A stretch of DNA of 5,520 nt from NCBI GenBank assembly GCA_947484105.1, contig CANKON010000109.1:1-5520 (forward strand), in the 5' to 3' direction. Source of the stretch: Methylococcaceae bacterium (GTDB lineage: Bacteria; Pseudomonadota; Gammaproteobacteria; Methylococcales; Methylomonadaceae). The notes under the pieces were generated by a model that was given only the letters and a program-made list of their open reading frames with translations, was not told the origin of the DNA and made no database searches. The position numbers and the translations under genes are program-made. Below are positions 1 through 5,520 of the stretch, piece after piece (positions within the stretch are counted from its first letter, which is position 1; every line of letters starts with the position of its first letter).

Positions 1-659
<659 letters not shown>

Positions 660-660
660 T

Positions 661-666
661 TAGGAG
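661..666 (+). promoter_or_regulatory. Ribosome binding site of the short phoU-like gene
   Basis: TAGGAG lies just after the pstB stop codon and ends 6 nt before the GTG at 673. It decides in favour of that GTG start and shows that the short reading frame has its own translation signal. Confidence 0.75.
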
Positions 667-672
667 ATTTCA

Positions 673-1047
673 GTGAATAGATTTAACAGTGCTACCCACG
701 TTTCTGCTCAATTTGACAAAGAATTAGAGGAAATTCGTGAAAAAGTTTCTGCAATGGGCGATTTGGTAGGGCAACAACTTGCTTTGGTCATTGAAGCCTT
801 TACAACTGGAAATGTCGATTTGGCAATGCAAGTTTTAAAGCAAGACGATACGATTGACGAGTACGAAGCGGCTATTGATGAGGATTGTGCAACAGTGATT
901 GCATTACGTCAGCCAACAGGACATGATTTAAATTTGTTAATTTCTGTTATTAAAGTGGCAAATGAATTAGAAAGTATCGCTGCAAAAGTGGAAGGAATTG
1001 CCGATATAACCATTCAATTGAATAATTCGTTACCCGCAGACACCTGA
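673..1047 (+). CDS. Short PhoU-like protein (single PhoU domain, degenerate metal motif)
   Basis: A 124-residue protein that corresponds to only the first three-helix half of PhoU (family usual length about 230-240, two repeats). Residues 1-119 align without a gap to the same residue numbers of the PhoU encoded just downstream; I count 53 identities in 118 positions after the Met, including the block IALRQP (76-81) and NELE (97-100). PhoU proteins bind metal through an E-x-x-x-D motif in each half. Here E100 and E107 remain, but the downstream E-R-V-G-D reads E-S-I-A-A, so Asp104 is replaced by Ala. The start is GTG with a good upstream TAGGAG; there is no competing start. The stop codon overlaps the ribosome binding site of phoU. 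No signal peptide or membrane segment is seen, so it should be cytoplasmic. The frame is intact and nothing of a second half remains. It may modulate PhoU or the Pst transporter, but that is inference; a recently truncated pseudogene is the less likely alternative. Confidence 0.85.
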   Translation: MNRFNSATHVSAQFDKELEEIREKVSAMGDLVGQQLALVIEAFTTGNVDLAMQVLKQDDTIDEYEAAIDEDCATVIALRQPTGHDLNLLISVIKVANELESIAAKVEGIADITIQLNNSLPADT

Positions 1048-1050
1048 GGT
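1045..1050 (+). promoter_or_regulatory. Ribosome binding site of phoU overlapping the upstream stop codon
   Basis: TGAGGT contains both the TGA stop of the short phoU-like gene and a GAGG Shine-Dalgarno core, 6 nt before the ATG at 1057. Ribosomes finishing the short gene therefore end on the initiation signal of phoU, an arrangement that favours translational coupling. Confidence 0.7.
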
Positions 1051-1056
1051 AGAAAA

Positions 1057-1773
1057 ATGGACAACAGCAAAATAGCGCACCACATTTCAGAAAATTTTAA
1101 CAAAGAGTTAGAAGATATTCGCAACAGTGTTTTAACGATGGGGGGATTGGTTGAGTCACAAATCGAACAAGCCGTCAAAGCCCTTGCGTCGGGTGATATG
1201 GAGCTTGCAGAATTAGTCATTAAGCAAGATAACCAAATCGATGAATTGGAAATGGCAATTGATGCCGAATGCACCCAAATTATTGCTTTGCGTCAACCAG
1301 CGGCATTTGATTTACGTTTGTTATTGACCGTTTTGCGTATCATTAATGAATTAGAGCGAGTCGGTGATTTAGCAGAACGTATTGCGAAAACGGCAATTTA
1401 CCTTTCAAATAACAGTGAAGGTAGAACAGATCAGTATTACGAATTGCAGCATATGTCGGGATTGGTTAGAGATATGTTACATCGTGCGCTAGATAGTTTT
1501 GCACGAATGTCTGTTGATAACATTACGGATATTACAGGCAGTGATGAACATGTAGATCGTGAATATGCCAGTATTATTCGCCAATTGATTACGCAAATGA
1601 TGGAAGATCCGCGCAATATCACCCGTTCGTTAGATATGCTTTGGACCGTTCGCGCATTAGAAAGAATTGGTGACCACTCACGTTACATTTGTGAGCATTT
1701 AATTTACATGATAAAAGGCGAAGATGTTCGTCATTTAACGCAGGCAGAACTTGAACTGAAGATGAACGGTTAA
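1057..1773 (+). CDS. phoU: Phosphate signalling/transport regulator PhoU
   Basis: PhoU is a cytoplasmic all-helical protein that links the Pst transporter to the PhoR/PhoB sensor system; it damps phosphate import and keeps the Pho regulon off when phosphate is ample. The product has 238 residues, the usual length, and shows both PhoU repeats. The first carries E100-R-V-G-D104 in NELERVGDLAERIAK; the second carries E202-R-I-G-D206-H in VRALERIGDHSRYICEHLIYM (split here only by convention, residues 198-218). These are the family's metal-binding E-x-x-x-D motifs, both intact. The ATG at 1057 is preceded by GAGGT at a 6-nt spacing, and the N-terminus (HHISENFNKELEDIR) matches the family start. 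It lies 9 bp after the half-length paralogue and closes the pst operon; a hairpin terminator follows within 15 bp of the stop. Its function is well supported by position next to pstB. Confidence 0.97.
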   Translation: MDNSKIAHHISENFNKELEDIRNSVLTMGGLVESQIEQAVKALASGDMELAELVIKQDNQIDELEMAIDAECTQIIALRQPAAFDLRLLLTVLRIINELERVGDLAERIAKTAIYLSNNSEGRTDQYYELQHMSGLVRDMLHRALDSFARMSVDNITDITGSDEHVDREYASIIRQLITQMMEDPRNITRSLDMLWTVRALERIGDHSRYICEHLIYMIKGEDVRHLTQAELELKMNG

Positions 1774-1785
1774 TGTTTACTAAGA

Positions 1786-1820
1786 AAGGGCGAATAATCA
1801 TTCGCCCTTACATTTTTATT
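1786..1820. terminator. Probable bidirectional rho-independent terminator between phoU and glgA
   Basis: AAGGGCGAAT (1786-1795) pairs perfectly with ATTCGCCCTT (1800-1809) across a 4-nt AATC loop. On the plus strand the stem is followed by ACATTTTTATT, a usable if interrupted T tract, which suits ending the pst-phoU transcript. On the minus strand the stem starts 6 nt after the glgA stop and is followed by TTCTTAG, a weaker T tract. It fills the 42-bp gap between two convergent operons, the usual place for a shared terminator. The plus-strand direction is the more convincing. Confidence 0.8.
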
Positions 1821-3249
1821 CAATACTTTCGTATAAATCCAAATACTGCTCCGCGCTACTTTTCCATGAAAAGTCACGAGTCATAGCGTTTGTTTGAAGC
1901 TGTTTCCAAGCAACGGGAAAACTGTGCAATAACACAGCACGTTTAACAGTTTCAAGTAACGCACCAGCACTTTCTTCGTTAAAAACAAACCCAGTTGCCG
2001 TTTGATTGGCTATCGTGTCGGGCAATGTATCAATGACTGTGTCCGCCAAACCGCCCGTCTTTCTGACAATGGGTAACGTGCCGTAGCTTTGGCTATACAT
2101 TTGATTTAATCCACATGGTTCAAAACGTGATGGCATTAAAAACACATCCGCCCCCGCTTCAATTAAATGCGCTAACGATTCGTCATAACCCAATGTTAAC
2201 GACATTTTGTGTGGATAAGCAGCGGCAAATTGATTTAGACGTTTTTCAAAATCTTTGTCACCACTGCCTAAAATCACAATTTGTATCGGTAAACTGAGTA
2301 ATTCGGCAAAACAGTCCAGAATTAAATCAATGCCTTTTTGCTCAACTAAACGACTAATTAAACCCATCAAAAACACGTTTTCATCGACAGGTAAATTAAG
2401 CCGTGTTTGCAACGCCGTTTTATTAACCACTTTGTCTGGCAAGGACTTAACGCTATATTTTTGAGCAATTAGCGCGTCATGTTCTGGATTCCAGTCGTCA
2501 TCAATACCGTTAATAATTCCCGTTAAATCTTCGTTGCGATAAATTAGCAAGCCTTCTAAGCCGTAACCCAATTCGGGCGTTTGAATATCAAGCGCGTAAG
2601 TCGGACTGACAGTTGTAATTTTATCCGCGTAAGCGATTCCACCTTTGATAAACGAAATCATACTGTGGAATTCTAAGCCGTCTGGCGATAACAATTCAGG
2701 CTGTAGTTGTAAAACCGAGGCGGTTAAGCCGCTGAATAACCCCTGATACGCCATGTTGTGAATCGTGAAAACAGTTTGCGGACATTCATATTCCATTGAT
2801 AACAAGGCGGGAATTAACCCCGTTTGCCAATCGTTGCAATGAACAATATCTGCTTTCCAATCAATTTCAACTCGATTCATAGCAACTTCAATTGCGGCTC
2901 GACAAAATAACGCAAACCGTTCCGCGTTATTCGCGTAAGAATGCCCAAATCCATCAACATACGGATTTCCCGCCATGCCAAAGTATTCGGGACAATCAAT
3001 GAGCCACACAAGGACAGAACTATCGGGTAATTTCGTTTCTAATAAACGGATAGTGTGTGTGCCGACAGTAAATTCACTGCAAAAATTGACTTGGTTGTTG
3101 AGGTTTAATGCCCCGTAATTCGGTAAAATCAAGCGAACGTCTTGCCCTAACTCTGCCAGGGCTTTTGGCAAACTACTCGATACATCAGCCAGCCCGCCTG
3201 TTTTAATTAACGGATGTGCTTCGCTGGTGACAAAAAGAATTTTTTTCAT
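1816..3249 (-). CDS. glgA: Glycogen synthase GlgA (ADP-glucose, GT5)
   Basis: GlgA transfers glucose from ADP-glucose to the non-reducing end of a growing alpha-1,4-glucan in the cytoplasm. The 477 residues match the length of E. coli GlgA. The N-terminal Rossmann domain (about 1-245) opens with MKKILFVTSEAHPLIKTGGL, holding the ADP-glucose-binding K16-T-G-G-L motif, followed by HCNDW (137-141) and FTIHN with H164. The C-terminal domain has R300 and K305 in SRLVEQKG, E377 and C379 in SRFEPCGL, and a second KTGGLADTV (397-405). R300, K305, E377 and C379 fall at the same numbers as the key E. coli residues. The start is fixed by the conserved N-terminus. It is the second gene of a glgB-glgA operon, 10 bp after glgB. 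That gap is pure A/T on the coding strand and has no Shine-Dalgarno sequence, so translation probably depends on ribosomes arriving from glgB or on an unstructured AU-rich leader. Nothing is missing from the active site. Confidence 0.97.
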   Translation of the reverse strand: MKKILFVTSEAHPLIKTGGLADVSSSLPKALAELGQDVRLILPNYGALNLNNQVNFCSEFTVGTHTIRLLETKLPDSSVLVWLIDCPEYFGMAGNPYVDGFGHSYANNAERFALFCRAAIEVAMNRVEIDWKADIVHCNDWQTGLIPALLSMEYECPQTVFTIHNMAYQGLFSGLTASVLQLQPELLSPDGLEFHSMISFIKGGIAYADKITTVSPTYALDIQTPELGYGLEGLLIYRNEDLTGIINGIDDDWNPEHDALIAQKYSVKSLPDKVVNKTALQTRLNLPVDENVFLMGLISRLVEQKGIDLILDCFAELLSLPIQIVILGSGDKDFEKRLNQFAAAYPHKMSLTLGYDESLAHLIEAGADVFLMPSRFEPCGLNQMYSQSYGTLPIVRKTGGLADTVIDTLPDTIANQTATGFVFNEESAGALLETVKRAVLLHSFPVAWKQLQTNAMTRDFSWKSSAEQYLDLYESIE

Positions 3250-3259
3250 AAAAATTAAA

Positions 3260-5434
3260 TTAAATTTTCAAAATAAGCGCACCGAGTGGCGGCAATGTTA
3301 AGGTCAAAGAATAATCTTGATTCATCCACGGTTTATCTTCCGTTTCAACTACGTCATTACCGATATTAGAACCTGCGTAATAGCGGGAGTCAGAATTGAA
3401 AATTTCATGATAAACGCCTTTTTCTGGCACACCAATTCGATAATTTTCGCGAACAATCGGTGTGAAATTTAACACGACAATAAGGTGCGAATGCCCATGA
3501 ATCCGTTGGAAACATAAAATGGACTGTTGAACATCATGGCAATCAATCCATTCAAACCCGCGTTGTTCAAAGTCGTGGCGATGCAAGGCGGGTTCTGTTT
3601 TGTAAAGTTGGTTTAAATCCTTCACCAAGGATTGCAACCCACTGTGGTGCGGATATTCCAAAACGTACCAATCCAATTCTTTTTTGAAATTCCATTCCGT
3701 ACCTTGTCCAAATTCACATCCCATAAATAACAATTTTTTGCCAGGATACGCAAACATAAACGTGTAAAGCAAACGCAAATTCGCGCAACGCTGCCATTCG
3801 TCGCCCGTCATTTTATTGAGCAATGAACCTTTGCCATGAACCACTTCATCGTGCGAAAACGGCAGCGTGAAATTTTCAGTGAACGCATAAAGCATTCCGA
3901 ACGTGAGTTGATCATGATGATATTGGCGGTGAATAGGATCTTCTTGCATATATTTTAAAATATCGTGCATCCAACCCATGTTCCATTTCATTGAAAAACC
4001 TAAACCACCCGCCCAGGTCGGACGTGTAACTTGCGGCCAAGATGTCGATTCTTCCGCCATAATCACCGTGCCAGGTTGTTGCTGATGCGTGATAGTGTTC
4101 AGTTCACGCAAAAAGTCGATGGCTTCTAAATTTTCATTACCACCGTAACAATTCGGAACCCAATCATCGGCTTCACGCGAATAATCGAGATACAACATTG
4201 ACGCGACGGCATCCACGCGCAAACCGTCTAAATGGAATTCTTCTAACCAAAAAACGGCACTGGCGAGCAAAAAGTTTTTAACTTCATTGCGTCCAAAGTT
4301 ATAAATCAATGTTCCCCAATCACGATGTTCCCCTTTGCGCGGATCCTCGTGTTCGTAAAGTGCGCTGCCGTCAAAACGTGCTAGGGCAAAATTATCTTTG
4401 GGGAAATGGGCGGGAACCCAATCAAGAATCACACCGATGTTATTCTGATGAAAATAATCGATGAAATAACGGAAGTCGTCCGCGCTACCAAAACGGCTGG
4501 TGGGCGCGAAATAGCCAGTTGTTTGATAGCCCCACGAATCGTCCAATGGATGTTCAGTAATCGGCAACAATTCAATATGCGTAAAGCCTAAATTTTTGAC
4601 GTATTCGACCAATTGCACCGCGAGTTTGCGATAATTCAAAAAATTTCCGTATTCGTCACGCTTCCATGAACCCAAATGCACTTCGTAAATCGACATGGGT
4701 TGATGCAGCCAATCGTGATGTTTGCGAGCGTCCATCCATTGCGAATCTTGCCATTCATAAGTATTTTTATTGACAACCACCGCCGCTGTTTTAGGACGAT
4801 TTTCAAACTGTTGTCCGTAAGGGTCGGTTTTAACTAACACTTCGCCGCTGGCACGATTTAGTAATTCAAATTTATAAAAATATCCTGCTGCTAATTCGGG
4901 AATAAATAATTCCCAAACGCCGCCACCGCCTAAACTTCGCATCGGGTGACAACGACCATCCCAACGATTGAAATCGCCAATGACACTCACTCGCCCCGCA
5001 TTAGGTGCCCAAACGGCAAACAACACGCCTGAAATGCCGTCTACCGTGTACGGATGTGCGCCCAATTTTTGATAAACGTGCCAATGTTTGCCTTCACCGA
5101 ATAAATGTAAATCGAATTCGGGCAATTGAACGCCAAAATCGTATGGATCATGTCCTTCATGGCTTAAACCGTTTTTATCTAGCCAAGTGATTTTGTAATG
5201 GGGCGGCAATTCGCCTTTCTTTCCGATATATTCAAAAAAATCCGTCCCTTCAATACGCGAAATGGCAACATTGTTATGCGTAAAATGTACCGACTCTGCA
5301 TAAGGTAAATAAAGCCGAACATGAATTTTGGCGGCTTTTAGGTGACGACCTAAAACAGAAAAAGGATTGTGATGCTGCGCTGCAGCGATTTTGACTGAAT
5401 CGAAATCCAGCGTAACGGGAGATTGCTTTTTCAC
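3260..5434 (-). CDS. glgB: 1,4-alpha-glucan branching enzyme GlgB (GH13)
   Basis: GlgB cuts an alpha-1,4-glucan chain and rejoins the piece by an alpha-1,6 link, making the branches of glycogen. From the GTG at 5434 the protein has 724 residues (E. coli GlgB 728). Order: N-terminal beta domain (about 15-110, [10 protein letters not shown]), CBM48 (about 130-215, [20 protein letters not shown]), GH13 barrel (about 245-590) and C-terminal beta domain ending in [10 protein letters not shown]. The catalytic triad is complete: Asp408 in GLRVDAV, Glu461 in MAEES and Asp529 in [13 protein letters not shown], a constant offset of 3 from E. coli D405/E458/D526. A TTG at 5485 would add 17 residues, but it has no Shine-Dalgarno sequence, the extra peptide looks non-conserved, and a candidate promoter places the transcript start after it. 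The GTG has GAGG 9 nt upstream. It is the first gene of the glgBA operon. Confidence 0.95.
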   Translation of the reverse strand: MKKQSPVTLDFDSVKIAAAQHHNPFSVLGRHLKAAKIHVRLYLPYAESVHFTHNNVAISRIEGTDFFEYIGKKGELPPHYKITWLDKNGLSHEGHDPYDFGVQLPEFDLHLFGEGKHWHVYQKLGAHPYTVDGISGVLFAVWAPNAGRVSVIGDFNRWDGRCHPMRSLGGGGVWELFIPELAAGYFYKFELLNRASGEVLVKTDPYGQQFENRPKTAAVVVNKNTYEWQDSQWMDARKHHDWLHQPMSIYEVHLGSWKRDEYGNFLNYRKLAVQLVEYVKNLGFTHIELLPITEHPLDDSWGYQTTGYFAPTSRFGSADDFRYFIDYFHQNNIGVILDWVPAHFPKDNFALARFDGSALYEHEDPRKGEHRDWGTLIYNFGRNEVKNFLLASAVFWLEEFHLDGLRVDAVASMLYLDYSREADDWVPNCYGGNENLEAIDFLRELNTITHQQQPGTVIMAEESTSWPQVTRPTWAGGLGFSMKWNMGWMHDILKYMQEDPIHRQYHHDQLTFGMLYAFTENFTLPFSHDEVVHGKGSLLNKMTGDEWQRCANLRLLYTFMFAYPGKKLLFMGCEFGQGTEWNFKKELDWYVLEYPHHSGLQSLVKDLNQLYKTEPALHRHDFEQRGFEWIDCHDVQQSILCFQRIHGHSHLIVVLNFTPIVRENYRIGVPEKGVYHEIFNSDSRYYAGSNIGNDVVETEDKPWMNQDYSLTLTLPPLGALILKI

Positions 5435-5443
5435 TAGGAATAG

Positions 5444-5447
5444 CCTC
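5444..5447 (-). promoter_or_regulatory. Ribosome binding site supporting the GTG start of glgB
   Basis: On the minus strand GAGG (in ACCGAGGC) lies 9 nt before the GTG at 5434. It is the only Shine-Dalgarno-like sequence near either candidate start and is the main reason for preferring GTG at 5434 over TTG at 5485. Confidence 0.6.
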
Positions 5448-5462
5448 GGTGTAGTAGGATAA

Positions 5463-5484
5463 TGTTTGCGAAGTGTAGCAAACA
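5463..5484. repeat. Palindrome upstream of glgB overlapping the candidate -10 element
   Basis: TGTTTGC (5463-5469) and GCAAACA (5478-5484) are perfect 7-bp inverted arms around an 8-bp centre that contains the candidate -10 hexamer of glgBA. It could be an operator for a dimeric regulator. It is not a convincing terminator: on the minus strand the T run lies before the stem, and on the plus strand the stem is followed by A. A 7-bp inverted repeat in AT-rich DNA can also arise by chance. Confidence 0.4.
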
Positions 5485-5500
5485 AAAAAAAAGTTGTGTA
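5472..5500 (-). promoter_or_regulatory. Candidate sigma-70 promoter of glgBA
   Basis: Reading the minus strand, TACACA (5500-5495, 4 of 6 to TTGACA) is followed by a 17-bp spacer containing nine T in a row, then TGC-TACACT (-10 at 5477-5472, 4 of 6 to TATAAT, with the extended TGn element). Transcription would begin near 5465, about 30 nt before the GTG start. The spacing is ideal but both hexamers are imperfect. A competing pair is TTGTTT with TATCCT at 18 bp, slightly downstream. Confidence 0.4.
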
Positions 5501-5520
5501 TCTATAAACCGTGGAGAATA

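Noticed and set aside
673..1047. Short phoU-like gene as a plain frameshifted pseudogene
   Set aside because: No trace of the second PhoU half exists in any frame; the stop is followed at once by the phoU ribosome binding site, and the kept core residues and own ribosome binding site argue for a functional gene, though decay cannot be excluded.
1014..1274. 86-residue minus-strand open frame across the half-PhoU/phoU junction
   Set aside because: It lies antisense to two well-supported genes and its translation (Ser- and Ile-rich) resembles no family; a frame shadow. The same applies to the other antisense frames at 244-444, 1437-1622, 1619-1801, 2115-2297, 2255-2464, 4406-4591 and 5005-5190.
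5435..5485. N-terminal extension of GlgB from a TTG start
   Set aside because: The TTG at 5485 has no Shine-Dalgarno sequence, lies at or before the likely transcript start, and would make the protein longer than the family norm; GTG 5434 fits better.
5463..5492. Hairpin plus poly-A/T tract upstream of glgB as a terminator
   Set aside because: On the plus strand the stem is followed by A, and on the minus strand the T run precedes the stem, so neither direction gives stem-then-U.
5486..5520. Possible plus-strand gene start at the right edge (TATAAA at 5503-5508, GGAG at 5513-5516)
   Set aside because: A -10-like and a Shine-Dalgarno-like sequence are present, but there is no good -35 at proper spacing and no start codon inside the window, so a divergent gene cannot be supported.

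Overview
The window looks like an ordinary bacterial chromosome, most likely from a gammaproteobacterium of low to moderate GC. This rests on the closeness of PstB, PhoU, GlgA and GlgB to proteobacterial forms and on the AT-rich third codon positions. The genus cannot be fixed from the sequence; a sulfur oxidiser or methanotroph would fit, but that is only a guess. It is densely coding: five genes in two convergent blocks, with no sign of insertion sequences, tRNA or rRNA genes, CRISPR arrays or phage genes.

Left block (1-1773, plus strand): the 3' end of a phosphate-specific transport (pst) operon. It starts inside pstB (phosphate ABC transporter ATPase, 5' end cut off by the window edge just before Walker A). 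A short 124-residue PhoU-like protein follows, then a full-length phoU. The short protein aligns without gaps to the first half of its neighbour PhoU, at about 45% identity by hand count. It lacks the whole second half and has lost the Asp of the conserved E-R-x-G-D metal-site motif. It has its own ribosome binding site and an intact frame, so it looks like a maintained gene and not debris. The three genes are spaced by 9-13 bp and are surely co-transcribed. PstB would power phosphate import, PhoU would restrain import and PhoR/PhoB signalling, and the half-PhoU is a plausible modifier of either.

Middle (1774-1815): a 42-bp convergent gap holding a 10-bp perfect hairpin followed by a T-rich tract on the plus side. 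It probably terminates transcription from both sides.

Right block (1816-5434, minus strand): a glycogen-synthesis operon in the order glgB (branching enzyme) then glgA (ADP-glucose glycogen synthase), only 10 bp apart. GlgA elongates alpha-1,4 chains and GlgB inserts alpha-1,6 branches. glgC, glgP and glgX are not in the window. glgB is best started at a GTG at 5434 and not at the longer TTG at 5485; a candidate sigma-70 promoter and a 7-bp-arm palindrome lie just upstream. glgA has no visible Shine-Dalgarno sequence and probably depends on translation of glgB.

The one point that departs from a standard layout is the half-length, motif-degenerate PhoU paralogue between pstB and phoU. No clearly new multi-gene system is visible.
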